Of a DNA stretch of 64,000 bases, positions 23,761 to 35,233 are shown piece after piece (position 1 is the first letter of the stretch; each line of letters opens with the position of its first letter). Origin of the DNA: Malus domestica (taxonomy: Eukaryota > Streptophyta > Magnoliopsida > Rosales > Rosaceae); contig NC_091669.1 of the NCBI RefSeq assembly GCF_042453785.1, forward strand, positions 8,692,501-8,756,500, given 5' to 3'. The position numbers were made by a program, and so were the translations under genes. Under the pieces are notes generated by a model, which did no database searches, was not told the DNA's origin, and saw only the letters and a program-made list of their open reading frames with translations.

Positions 23761-26115
23761 ATGTTTGGGACTCAGAGCAAGAGAGACCTGCCCCTGGAAT
23801 TCCAATCCCAGATACCAATCTTGAGGCCCAGCATCCATGCCAGGAGGGCAAATCTGACTGTAAAATTCCAGGACCTTTACGGGTTTACAGTGGAAGGGAA
23901 TGTGGATGATGTGAATGTGTTGAATGAGGTGAGAGAGAAGGTGAGGCAGCAGGGGAGGGAATGGTGGTCATTGGAGGCAAACAAAGGTGCAAATTGGTAC
24001 TTGCAGACTTCTATTTCTGAAGGGAATTTGAAATCCTCCTTAAAGTTTTCAGCTTTGGGAAATTCGATCACTTTGAAGCGGCTGATTAGGAAGGGGATTC
24101 CACCGGTGCTCCGCCCCAAGGTGTGGTTTTCGCTGTCCGGGGCCGCCAAGAAGAAGTCCACCGTGCCGGAGAGCTATTACGATGACTTGATCAAGGCCAC
24201 TGAGGGCAAGGTCACCCCTGCCACCAGGCAGATTGATCATGTGAGTTTCTTAATTTGCCCACTCATTTGGATTTTGCAATCATAAGTTTGTGGCAAAATG
24301 TTTGAATTTGATATTTTATTGGTTTGATTTTCTTGGTTTCAGCTTCCCTTTTGAGAGATGGAAGTAATTTTCAGGATGAATTTAGGAAAATATTTTTGAT
24401 ACTAGTGATATTTTGTAATCTAAATTGCTGGGAGGGGGATTCGAATTCGGGTGTATAGGGGGAGCGCATCCACTCTAGGGGGATTCGACTTTAGGTGCAT
24501 AGGGGGAGCACATCCGCTCTAGCCAATCTAGCTATTCCCACGTCAGTGAATTTACGAAAATATTAGCTCTAGGTAACTTTGTGGATGATCTTTGGAAATG
24601 TTCATGTTTGCAGCATTTTTCTGTCTGCTTATTTTGTACCAATCCATTGGGGAATTCTCCTTTTAATTTTTACTCTAATGCTTAGAATTTATTTAAAATT
24701 ATAGCTTATAGGTTGTAGCTGCATTGTCGTTGAATTTCTTCCACTTTCTGCAATTCATTCCTTGACTGTATGTGCAGGACCTCCCCCGGACCTTCCCCGG
24801 TCATCCATGGTTGGACACCCCAGAGGGTCATGCTGCTCTCCGACGTGTCCTTGTTGGGTATTCCTTCCGGGATTCTGATGTTGGATACTGTCAGGTGGTT
24901 CTCTTGAGCCTCTCGAAATACACATGTTTTAAAGTTGTGTGATTAACTGATTTATCACGGGCATGAAAGTGCCAAACATTTATATGTTACAGACTGATGT
25001 TCCAATTGCAGCATGTTCAAGACTCGACTTTTGTTAACCATATTATTGTTTTTGTTCAGATTAAGTTCAACGCTTTGATTTTCTTACTCTTTATGGCACC
25101 CTTTTTGTGTTTTACTTTCCTTTTCAGCTTCATTTGTTAGCTAGCATAATTTAAATTGCTCCCATTGAATATATCTTGTAGCCACACTTCTCTAATGAGA
25201 ATGTCCTAAACAAAGAAAATAACAAAAATTGAATCTATTCGAATGGTTTCTCAAATACTTGTTACTACAGTACCTTTATGTTGTTTTTTCAGCCATCCCA
25301 ATACCTTAGTTCACCAACTCATGTTGTATGCCCCACTGAAGTATGAGTTATTTCTCCTGTAAATTTCAATAGGGTTGACGGGAAAATTTTATCAATCACA
25401 ATCTGCTTGTGTGTTCGTCCCCACTTGTCTTTATTTCTCGAGATAATATCTTATTTCATGTATTTTTCCAAGATAACTGATTTGAAACAACAAAGTTGGT
25501 CTTTCCTCTTTCTGTATTTTCATATGAATTATATTTACTTTTGGCTGCTGATGTTTACTTACCTGGAACGGTTCGACCTTCTTGCTGCAGGGCTTAAATT
25601 ATGTTGCAGCATTGTTACTGCTTGTGATGAAAACAGAGGAAGATGCATTTTGGATGCTTGCAGTCCTCTTGGAAAATGTGTTAGTTAATGACTGCTATAC
25701 AAATAATTTATCAGGATGCCATGTTGAACAAAGAGTTGTCAAGGAGTTCTTGGATAAAAAGTGCCCGAGGTATCTTGCTTTCGGTGACTTGCCTGTCTTA
25801 TGTTTTACTTTCCCCTTGTGTATTTTTAAAAAGGAAAACTAATGAAAAGGGCTTGAAAACTTTGAGTTTTAATGATAAGGACAAAATAAAGGGTAAAGTG
25901 AATAGTACCAGGATTGACTTTTTAGTGTAAAAATGTGGTTTTTCGTTAAAATGAACAGTACCGGGTGCTTTTCATTAAAGTTCCCTTTTTAAAAATCGGA
26001 AGCAAAATGCAGGATAGCAGCACATTTGGAAGCAATGGAGTTTGATGTCTCCCTTGTGGCCACCGAGTGGTTTCTATGCCTCTTTTCTAAGAGCTTGCCT
26101 TCTGAGGTTAAACCA

Positions 26116-26179
<64 letters not shown>

Positions 26180-26802
26180 TAGAAACATGCTGTTAATTTC
26201 CGTGACTAACACTTTCATGGGGCTTGCTCTTTTTCTCTTTCAAGACTACTCTAAGGGTATGGGATGTCCTTTTCTACGAGGGGGCTAAAGTTCTATTTCA
26301 CGTTGCTTTAGCAATCTTTAAGGTACAAGAACTTCAAACTTTGGCCTTTTTTGTTGCTCGTATTTGTTATGCCGATTTACTACCTCTTGACTGTCGATCA
26401 TCTAAGTTCAGCTGAAATATTAGACATGATTACAGGAGAAGTTAGTCTGATTTTGTGATTTTCAATTGCAGATGAAGGAAGATCAGCTGCTTATAACCCA
26501 TCATGTTGGAGATGTAATCAGTATTCTACAGAGAACCACCCATCACCTATTTGATCCTGATGAACTATTGACGGTAACGCATATCTCTACAACTGCTTAT
26601 TTCCCCTGAAGAAATTTATATATTCTTCGTGTGAACCTTGTATCATATGGTGTCCACACTATTGCAGGTGGCATTTGATAAGATAGGTTCAATGACAACC
26701 AACACGATATCAAAGCAAAGGAAAAAGCAAGAACCAGCGGTGATGAAAGAGCTCGATCAGAGAATAAGACGCCTAAATTCCCTAAAACTGGACGAGAAAT
26801 AG
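23761..26802 (+). CDS. TBC-domain Rab GTPase-activating protein, 7 coding exons
   Basis: Exons 23761-24240, 24778-24894, 25591-25769, 26013-26106, 26245-26322, 26472-26573 and 26668-26802, all with GT-AG introns and consistent phase, give a 394-residue protein. Residues about 115-350 form a TBC domain: the entry motif [18 protein letters not shown], the arginine-finger motif [16 protein letters not shown] spanning exons 1-2, and the glutamine-finger motif [18 protein letters not shown] spanning exons 2-3. Both catalytic fingers are kept, so it should accelerate GTP hydrolysis on a Rab GTPase and act in membrane traffic. Later helices include [21 protein letters not shown] and [17 protein letters not shown]. 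The C-terminus is basic and helical. Length and layout fit small plant TBC1 proteins of the GRTP1/TBC1D2 type; the target Rab cannot be told from sequence. Introns carry a SINE-like repeat, a MITE and a CT microsatellite. Confidence 0.92.
24434..24545 (-). repeat. SINE-like repeat with 44-bp internal duplication, TBC intron 1
   Basis: Two adjacent units (about 24434-24477 and 24478-24521) share gggggattcga...aggtgcatagggggagc...tccgctctag with a few mismatches. On the minus strand each reads like a tRNA-derived SINE head with a box B-like gtcgaatcccc. No TSD found. Confidence 0.65.
25832..25985 (-). mobile_element. Mutator-like MITE, 154 bp, 9-bp TSD (copy 2), TBC intron 3
   Basis: Reverse-orientation copy of the MITE at 16147-16300, of identical length. 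Perfect 9-bp TSD TTTTTAAAA (25823-25831 and 25986-25994). It ends only 27 bases before the exon 4 boundary, so it now lies in the branch-point/polypyrimidine zone of the intron. Confidence 0.9.
26123..26175 (+). repeat. (CT)n microsatellite in TBC intron 4
   Basis: About 26 CT repeats just inside the intron after exon 4, followed by gtgtt. Simple repeat only. Confidence 0.95.
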
Positions 26803-27883
26803 CATTTGCAGCATCGAGCTGATCAAGCTGCAAAAATGTCAGGCACCCTATTGGGGGCATTGTTCCCCTCGGGAGGAAAGAACCTGAAGTTGTCTCTCTC
26901 CTGCGTTTCTGTATGAAAGAAACAACCAAGTAAAAGAGAGTACCTGTTGTGTATTAGCATGTTGTAGTTGGAGGTGATCAAATGTAAATTTTCAACTGTT
27001 ACCGTATATGTGATTAGATACGCTGCAAATTCGGGCATTGCCGCATTTTTATGCCCTGTAATTTTTGCTTCGATGCTGTTGTGCCTATAACTGTCACTCA
27101 ATGAATTTCAATTTGTTCTACAAATCTAATCGTCTCAGAAAAATAAACTGTAAAATGGTTCTTTGTGAAATGCAGACATGGTAATCTGCAAAGAAATGTG
27201 GCAATATATAAATGCTTAAGCAGTGCTGTGATCATAATCTTGTGATGGAGGTCACGTGGGCGATAGATCTTAGCAAATATGTATTAAAGCGTAACACGCA
27301 GGGATTGCATGCTAAAATGTGTACTGTGGTGAACTGTTTGTTTTTGTTTTTGTGTCAGTTTTTTTTAGTTGTTAAGAGGGAGAGGGATTGAAATTGCACC
27401 AGGTGCATAGATATGATTGTTTTTTGTTATTACGGTAAAACGTCATTTGTAATACATCCTACTACCTCCATGACAAGTGAACAGGAACATGAAAATGTAG
27501 ACTAGCCAATTTTGTTTCTATTCCACATATTATGAACAAAACATTTTTATGCATTTGTTTCTTTGGTAACTTTTGGTCTTAGGAGCCTATAATTCCGTAC
27601 ATTTATTTTATTTGTACAAATATAATTTGAGTGATTTTTTTTTTCAAGGGAAATTGAGTTAAATGAAGAAGAATTTACAAATCTTAATTGTTAAAATGAT
27701 TAAAATTAAATGACGACAATATCAATCAAATATTGATGATATTATCGATCAGATATTGATAACACATCAACAAATCTCTAAAAGGGATCAATCTGACAAT
27801 TAGAGTTTGTATTTTCATCATTTTAGTCAAAATCCGCAAGGTTCTCGAAAAATAAATGAAATAAAAACGAAATAAACTCTAAA
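26803..27883. other. 3' region of the TBC gene and spacer
   Basis: 26803 to about 27130 is probably 3' UTR (an aatgaa signal-like motif near 27099). Beyond it, 27350-27465 resembles the degraded SINE-like stretch at 21970-22080. At 27660-27850 is an inverted AT-rich repeat around tattgatgatattatcgat. No gene seen. Confidence 0.4.
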
Positions 27884-27895
27884 ACCAAGATCTAA

Positions 27896-28047
27896 GTTTT
27901 TTTTTTTTTGAACAAATGATAGTATCTACACTAAGGGGGTAGGGGAGTGGACTAAGTCTTACAATAGGCTTGCCATAATAATGTGGCTCAACTTCACCTC
28001 TGGCTAGAATCAAACTTAAAACTTCTTATTTACAAGTAAAGAGGAAT
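27896..28047 (-). mobile_element. tRNA-derived SINE, minus strand, 12-bp TSD
   Basis: The poly-A tail appears as the T run at 27897-27909. The head on the minus strand is ttcctctttacttgtaa..., matching the SINEs at 14.7 kb and 22.2 kb. Flanked by ACCAAGATCTAA on both sides (27884-27895 and 28048-28059). Confidence 0.9.
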
Positions 28048-28079
28048 ACCAAGATCTAATCTATAAGTTCAAAAAATTT

Positions 28080-28200
28080 AAGAAATGTGCTTAGAGCCTT
28101 CCTCTGAACCTACTGTCTTTCGGGTTCAAACACATATCCTCTCCTTAGTGCAATTAAGAATAAGAATATCGCTTATATTTAAAAAAATATAAGAAAGGTG
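28080..28200 (+). repeat. Probable SINE fragment with box B-like motif
   Basis: Contains tgtctttcgggttcaaacacat, resembling a tRNA box B, followed by an A-rich end near 28180-28190. No TSD found; low confidence. Confidence 0.35.
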
Positions 28201-28421
28201 AATAAAAAATGAATTCTCATATTATTCAGTAAAATTAATGAAATAGCCATTAAAAAGAATATTCCTAGGTACAAAAATCAATTTACAAAACTCTTTCCTT
28301 TTCTTTTCCTGTGGTTTACAATCCCATTAACAAGAGAGCGTCTGATAACTGCAACCAAGTTTCCTCTTATTCCTCCTCTCTAGAAACCCAAAAACAATGA
28401 AATGTGATCAAGCATATCCTG

Positions 28422-31400
28422 TCATTTTTCACCAGAAGTGTCCTTTTTTTCATTTTCTACAGACGATTCCTCATTTTCGACCTTCGAGGGATTCTCGTGT
28501 TCTGTCTGTTGGTAGGTTGGATTTGAAGCAGCTTCGTCCATAGACAGATTGGAGACTGCACTGGCCAAAGTTGCTTCCTTCTCGCCATCAGCGGAAGCTG
28601 TAGGGGACCCGTCAGGAGTGGTAAGGTTTGATTCCGCTTCCCCTCCCGGTTGCTGCAGACTCCAGTACATGATGCTTGCTGTCAAAGTAAGCATCATCTT
28701 CTGGTTTACCTGTCATACAAAAGCACACTAACAGTAAAATTTGGGTGTTACATATACCAACTAATGTATCCACCGAAGACGGTAAACTGCGCTTTTGGTT
28801 GAATCCAGTTTTCAACTGAATAGTCATATCTACTTCACATACATCGGTTAATCAGAAACAAATGAGAAATCAAAATGACCTAATCAGGTGCCAGACGGGA
28901 CGGAAAGTACTCGATGTTTTCATATATTCGAGTCAAGATGACACAGATGAGTATGTTATAAATATTTCAGTATACTGTAATATCCATACCACCATAATGT
29001 CCTCTGGTAACAAGAAAATGGAGCAACCTAGCTTTCGGGCAACACTGATTATATACGTTGCATTCAACTTCTTATCTTCCTCTGCAATATTGAAGATAAT
29101 GAATTTAAAAACTTGAGGGGTAAACAACAAGAACATGAGAAAAATGAGAAATGTGTTCAATGCTACAGTATCAGTCTATATACAGGTCCATCTCCAACAG
29201 TTCAATACAAAAATGTTGTAGCAAGAACAATGTAGCACGTATACAAATAGTATTGTAAAAGAAAACAATATTGATCATGAACAATAAAAAGTAGAGTACC
29301 AGTTTCCCCCTTGGTGGCAAGGCTCCAGTTGACCACCCTTGGCTCCACAGAACTAAGAAGCTCGAGGAAGAAAACTCCACTTGAAAGGTTTTTATCCTAA
29401 AATTTGAAAGTTCAATTAAAAAAAACCATAAATAAAAACTGAATCACCAATCATGGGATTGAAGTGATCAGTGAGAAAGGCTTAATTACCTTGAAACTCT
29501 CTATTTGTGAGGTTCTACCCGCCTTCTTAACTTTTTTGTTCGCCCAGTTTAGAATGTCAGCATCAGTAATCTCTTTACCCGCTTTATCTTGGGAGTGGGA
29601 TCTCAAATTTCTCAAGAGTTGAAGCATACTAAACCTCATCAACTGCCATAAAAATGCTGCAGAGGTAGAAAAGTTAAAAGTTATCACTTACATCATAAAA
29701 ATATGAATTGAGAAAAAGGGCCACGGGCATGATTTGTCTTTAGCACAACCAGAAACAAAATCAAGCCCAAAAGAACACAAAAAACAAAAACACTCACCTA
29801 GTCTCTAACATATCATCAGAAACCAAAACTTCGGTCTTTTGTTTTTGCCAAGTGGATCAGAAAATATAAAGTTCTAAGAAAGTAACATCACTTTGAAGTT
29901 TTGCTTGGATGCAAAAATTGAATATTGCGGTCATACCAAGATAGAACATGAAAGAAAAAACTCTTCAAACTTACCCAGTATGAGCTTCTTATTTCCTTGC
30001 ACAATATCATTCCCTGCTACATTCACAAGGGAGAAATTTAATTCCTTTCCAATCTCTATAACTTGGTTGGCATTCTCGACTTTTCTAAACGGCATTTTTA
30101 TTGGAGGCTTTGATGCCTTCTTCCAGTTGACTGATCCTGAAGAAATTTTGTCAAGCACTTCTAAAAGAACCCATCTGCATGCACAAGTGAGATATATTAA
30201 CCACGGGTCAACCAGGCACAACAGGTACATGCTTCGAAGGGTAAGCGTGAGAAGGAATTGAAAATCTCACCCATTTCTGACATCTTCAAAAAGATTATTG
30301 ACATAGGTAGCAGTTCCAAGACTGTTAATCCACAGTCGGAAACATCTCTCTTCTCGAGAAGTTTCGGCATCATCTGTCATCATCTCAGCAAAGGACATTT
30401 TTTTACAATCAGCAGACAACCCATTTCTGCAATAGAGAAAGCCACACACGATTAACTCAGTACAATTAATTTGCAATAGAGAAGCCAAATTTGTAAGCTC
30501 AAACTAAAGCACTTGAGAAGTACTGTTTCCTGCCTGTGCTGGAAAATTTGTGCAACAAATGCAAGATTAAGATTTGGTGAGCCCTCAACAATGTCCTTTG
30601 GAGTAAGGTATCTTTTGCAATCCAATTTCTCTGCTTGCTCAAGAACCAGGTTTGCTCTTTTTGTAGGATCTTTCATATTCAAGGCAGCAGGGCCTGAGTG
30701 CTCTGGTGCAAGAGCATTAAGCAGGTAAGCATAAGCCTCTCCATCCTGAAAATGCATCGCATTTATTACATAACCACGAGAACAGGAAAAAAACTCAACA
30801 ACATACTTTAAAACAAAACTAAAACATGTCATGTTGGATACAAGTTTTATGCAGAATATTGCTTTTATTTGTAAGTCGGCAAGAAAGTCTAACTGCACAG
30901 CAGCAACTCAAATAAGATATAATGTATGATGCATATAAAATATCCTCCCTCTTAATTGATAATTTAGTGGTCAGTTTACAGGAAACAGGAAGTACAACTG
31001 TAACACCGTAACTATTAGGTTTATGCTTAAAATGCTTATCATTACTAAACTGGTCAGCTCATTCTTACCTTCACATCAGAAGAGAAGTTTGTGACTTGCT
31101 TTTCGTAGCCAGCTTTCTTTAGATGAAAATTCATCCATTTTAGTAGAACTTTCTCGGGTGGTAGACCCAAGAGCTCTTCCACATCCTGTCCATGAACACA
31201 ATACCTGAAGTAAGTTTATGCGCTCATCCACAAACATGGCGAAATGTAAATGGAGATCGTCTACCCTTATCCAAACATGGATAAAAGGAAAAAAAAAAAA
31301 GATTTGACCTTGCTGTCATCCACCAATTCCACAAGTTGTGGAGTTTTCTTCAGATTAAGATCAGCTAACAGTTGAATCTGATATTGCCACCACGTGAAAA

Positions 31401-32666
31401 ACAAGTTAAAAGTTTACGTCTAGATAATCCAAATCTTGAAACACTCTGGTTTCTATGATCTAAGAGACACAAAAGCAAAAAGCGAAAATGTCTCATACTG
31501 CATACCTTGATTATTTGTGAAATCAAGCCAAGTACAAGATGGGGCTGCAAATTAAGAATATGGTGAAAACGTTACGAGAAAACTGGAAGCTCAGAACAAG
31601 CAGGAAAAGTAATAAAAACATTCCAATAGGTAGCTGCTAGTGCTCAACTTACTCTTGCTTCAACCAAATCCTGTGTGCCGATGTTAACTACAGTACAGCC
31701 GATAGCCTTAGCAGAATTAAGACAAAGGGTATGGTTCTCATTCCTCTCCCATGGATTAAGAACTGCTTTAGTGTTGATAGCTCGCTCATCTATAGTCCCA
31801 GGAACAGCTATATTGATAAGCTTACTACATCAAACAACTAAAATAATTAAGAAACTCGAAAAATGTCAGTTGACTCTACTGAGTATAAAATTGAGTGGGT
31901 CAAGAAACACTACCAGAGTAGTACTCCGTCTTTTGCAAGATCAAATAGAGCATTTGTAGATGGATCTAAAGGAAGATACTTCTTCAAGAACGGATCTTCC
32001 GCTAGATAGCCGTTAATGTGAGCAACATAAGAAGACTTCTCAGAAGTATTAATCGCATGGTGAACCGTTGTTGTGGTTGCCTTGAGAAAGGAAGATTGTT
32101 TTGAACCACCAGATCTTGCATTTTCACGCGCTTGCAAATTCAAATATGCCTGCCATTTAGCAAATCCGATTCCATTGTGTCTAACAAGTATCAGAACATG
32201 ATGTAAAAGAAACAAGACTACAAATGCATACTCCATCAAACGATTATGAATAATTCACTAAATGCAGGAGAAATGGAACACTCACCCGAAGATAGGACTC
32301 AAAATCAATTTCTTCACCAATGTTACTGCCCGACTCCAATAAGATTGATTTAATCTCATCTTCATTGAACATATCATTGAAAGCCTTCAATTTCGCAAAA
32401 ACAGGCGGCAAATCTCCCAATGTGACTCGACCAGACTGATTCCTTATCGAAAGAAACTAAAACCAATGCAACCAATTTCACATATCACCAAAAAATTTCC
32501 ACTTGATCATAAAATTTCTCCTAACAATTTGACAGAATACAAAATGCATAAAATTGATAACCAATCACAAAAAGCTTACTTTCGATTTGAGGGTGCGAAG
32601 CTCGACTTGAGTGAATTGGCTCTGCAGCCATGTATCAGAAACAATAACTCCTTCAAAAGCAGACAT
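28422..32666 (-). CDS. Fimbrin (plastin) actin-bundling protein, 14 coding exons
   Basis: Coding exons on the minus strand: 32666-32580, 32456-32286, 32149-31914, 31824-31653, 31544-31506, 31377-31309, 31185-31069, 30745-30534, 30426-30271, 30174-29975, 29656-29490, 29396-29300, 29081-28990 and 28709-28422. All phases agree and give about 700 residues, the usual fimbrin size. The N-terminus ([17 protein letters not shown]) is the EF-hand-like headpiece; four calponin-homology domains follow, seen in [83 protein letters not shown] and [18 protein letters not shown]. Two tandem actin-binding domains let fimbrin crosslink filaments into bundles in the cytosol. The C-terminal tail is about 75 residues, Glu/Ser/Lys-rich and variable in the family. 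One intron (after 30534) has a GC donor. A further 5' UTR intron probably starts near 32998. Closest subfamily (FIM4/FIM5-like) cannot be settled here. Confidence 0.94.
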
Positions 32667-33062
32667 CTTCCCCTTTATTTGTGCCGAATTCCCAGTACAA
32701 AAAACTAAGACACTGAATTCCCCAGAAACAAAAACCACATATTTCAATCTTCAAATAGCTATAAAGATCACAATGTTCGACGTGTTAGCATGGAATTATT
32801 AATCTGGCAACAACAGAAACACAAACTAGATCGATATACGAAGAGAACCCAATTGAGGAATCATATCATAGATGCAGAATAGCATGCACGTCGATCAAAA
32901 AAAGCGTTTGTAAGATTGACCCAGTAATCGAATCATACAGTAACGGACATAAACATATAAAATAGTCAAAACCCACGTCGGGAAATGGAGTGTACCTTAC
33001 GGAGATTCAGAAACAAAACCGAAATTGATGGACTTTCTCATTGATTCTGCAGAAGTTTGGAC

Positions 33063-33098
<36 letters not shown>

Positions 33099-33200
33099 TT
33101 TGTGTGTAGATTGATGAAAGGAAAGAAGTCGAGAGTGAGAGAAGGAGAGAAAAACGTGTACGCGGAAGGACGCGCGAAGAGCCAGGGGAAGGGAAAATAG
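32667..33200 (-). promoter_or_regulatory. Fimbrin 5' UTR, 5' UTR intron donor and GA-rich leader
   Basis: On the minus strand a donor-like GTAAGG lies near 32999, following leader sequence that contains a (GA)14-type tract at 33067-33095. GA-rich leaders are common in plant genes. The exact start of transcription is not visible. Confidence 0.45.
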
Positions 33201-33680
33201 ATTAGGAAAATGGAAAAGCAGAGGAGGAGAGGCCGGCTATGTCTCTGTAAAAGGAATGTGAATGTCTAATAATATTTTGAGGGAAAAGGAATGTGGTCGG
33301 TTTGGCATCTTCTATAAATTTCAAATCATTTATTGTGTTTCCACATAAGTAAACACGTAAGTTTGAGCACTGTTGCACGTCGGAAAGTTATGAAATTTTA
33401 TAATGCTCGATGAAAGAGTTTGGTTACTTTTTGTATTGTCAATTAGTTTTTAGATTCAATGTTCAACCGAACATGTCGTTGTATGTTAGGCTTATTGCGT
33501 GTGAAGAATTATTTCAAAAACATATCGATTGCTTGTTGATTATTTAACAATTCACAACAAATAAGAAAAGGTATACAAAAGTTTGGACGTTGTTCTATAG
33601 TTTGAACATTGTGCAAGTTCCCAAGCAAAAATAGAAAAATGTTATTGTAAAATGGTAACTTGTAAACAGTTTAGCTGATG
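33200..33680. other. Spacer, nothing recognised
   Basis: Intergenic sequence upstream of the fimbrin gene and upstream of the SINE. No coding content. Confidence 0.35.
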
Positions 33681-33696
33681 TAAATGGTTGACAAAC

Positions 33697-33797
33697 CAGA
33701 GGTTAGGCCAGTTGGTAAGGGCATTGCATCCAAGTTCGAAACCTCGTCTTTATAAAGTAGAGTAAGAGTGTTTAGAATATCATCTCGTAAAAAAGTA
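33697..33797 (+). mobile_element. Short tRNA-derived SINE, 101 bp, 10-bp TSD
   Basis: Head contains taggccagttggtaagggc (box A-like) and aagttcgaaacctcg (box B-like) and the element ends in an A-rich tail. Flanked by GTTGACAAAC on both sides (33687-33696 and 33798-33807). A different family from the SINEs at 14.7, 22.2 and 27.9 kb. Confidence 0.88.
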
Positions 33798-33807
33798 GTT
33801 GACAAAC

Positions 33808-34409
33808 AAAGCAGATGATGTGACAAGCAAAAGTATGGGCAGTTTCATCGCATGACTTGTCGATGGAGATGTATCCCATTCCCATCTCTCCAAGTCACGC
33901 GACAAGTGCTATAGTGAGATGAAGATACATCTCCAGTGACACCCAAGTCTTTCTCCTAGTAAAGATCAGTTTAGTGAGCACTGCTTAATCTTTTTATATG
34001 AAACATGTTTCTTAATGACACATCTTCCTTAATGTGAAAACCTCTACCACTTTCAGATGCATATGTTTTTGTCTCGATGATTGTCTCAGCCTGCTCAGAA
34101 GAAGCAAAAACGAGTAGGCGATCCCCATAACATGAAAAATCTCACATGTATTTATGTATATCTTGTAAGCTAAGCAACAGAAGAATTAAGTTAATAGAAC
34201 AACAATTTTTCACTGCATAAACAGCAGATCAAACAAAATCCCATTTACTCATGTAAAATAAAAGAACTCAAATTCTCATACACATAGAGATTCAGTGCCA
34301 CATATGTCCACAAAAAATGGTTTCCAATCAAGCAATCGAACGAAAATAAGCGAATCGACCCTCTTAACATATGGCTTGAAAAAAAAATCGATCAACGGGG
34401 AGGTGTCTC
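33808..34409. other. Spacer and 3' UTR of the FLA gene
   Basis: No gene seen. The part next to 34410 is presumably the 3' UTR of the fasciclin-like gene transcribed leftwards. Around 33850-33950 there is an imperfect inverted repeat (gatggagatgtatcccattc / gatgaagatacatctcc). Confidence 0.4.
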
Positions 34410-35180
34410 TCACAAGATCAAGGCCAGACCACCAGAGACTGCCAAAACCAAGTGACCCCAAATGCCCCAGCTGATAATCCTGTAAGACGAAGATTTTCCC
34501 GGTGCAGATCCTGGAGATGATGAGCCTCCGTCAGCGGTTGGAGCATCCGCAGCTGGTGCAGTGTCAGGAACTGGAGCTGGTGCTGGAGCTGGGGTTGGAG
34601 GAATGTCAGTACCGAAGATTGCCTCAGGTAGAAGAACCTTGTCAACTTGGTAAACTGCAACAGGATCGGTTGAGTGCACGCTGCTGCTTACTTTTGTGTC
34701 TGACCATCCTGAGGTAAGGTGCACAGAGCCTGAAGCATCAGTGAAGTTCAAAGTGTAACTTCCGCCGGCAAATGTAGGAATTGGGCCTGATTCACTGAGG
34801 TTTTTGAAGTCGGCTAGAGTGTAGTAATGCGGCAAGGCATGGAATAGGATGACTGACTTGAGCTGGTTGGCGGTCAGATTGGACAAAGAGGGCTTCTTAA
34901 GAGCTGTGAAGGCACTGTCTTTCGGGACAAAGATAGTTATGCCTTCCTCAGTCTTGTTGGCTTGGTCTTGGAAGGTCTCAAGCACTTTAGTGGATTGAAG
35001 GTAGTTAAGGAAGGTGTGGAATGGGCCGGCCACAGTGAGTAAATCCGTGAGGTTCACGAAATCTTGCGCTGGGGCGGGGGCTGGAGTAGGGCTGAATGAG
35101 GGAGAGGGAGGTTTGGTTTTTTGAGCATATGCTGCTGAAGAACTCAGAAGCAATAGCATGCAAACCACAGGAAGTACCAT
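34410..35180 (-). CDS. Fasciclin-like arabinogalactan protein (FLA), single coding exon
   Basis: 256 residues from ATG 35180. The order is typical of a single-fasciclin FLA: signal peptide (MVLPVVCMLLLLSSSAAYA), a Pro-rich arabinogalactan stretch (SPSFSPTPAPAPA), a fasciclin domain at about 40-185 with H1-type ITIFVPKDSAF, the FHALPHYY block and H2-type VYQVDKVLLPEAIFG, a second AP/PAP-rich stretch (TPAPAPAPVPDTAPAA), and a hydrophobic C-terminus suited to GPI anchoring. N-glycosylation sequons (NLT, NKT, NLS, NFT) are present. It should sit on the outer plasma membrane/cell wall; the layout resembles the FLA7-like group. I chose this Met rather than an in-frame upstream one because it starts the signal peptide and because a splice acceptor (tgcag at 35234-35238) lies between them. 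Confidence 0.93.
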   Translation of the reverse strand: MVLPVVCMLLLLSSSAAYAQKTKPPSPSFSPTPAPAPAQDFVNLTDLLTVAGPFHTFLNYLQSTKVLETFQDQANKTEEGITIFVPKDSAFTALKKPSLSNLTANQLKSVILFHALPHYYTLADFKNLSESGPIPTFAGGSYTLNFTDASGSVHLTSGWSDTKVSSSVHSTDPVAVYQVDKVLLPEAIFGTDIPPTPAPAPAPVPDTAPAADAPTADGGSSSPGSAPGKSSSYRIISWGIWGHLVLAVSGGLALIL

Positions 35181-35233
35181 TTTCTCCAAAAATTTTGATA
35201 GTACTATTTGGTATGGTAACACTCTCCAAATTC

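Noticed and set aside
33697..33797. tRNA-like A and B boxes that could suggest a tRNA gene
   Set aside because: No cloverleaf or anticodon stem can be drawn, and an exact target duplication with an A-rich tail shows it is a SINE. The same holds for the other tRNA-like heads.
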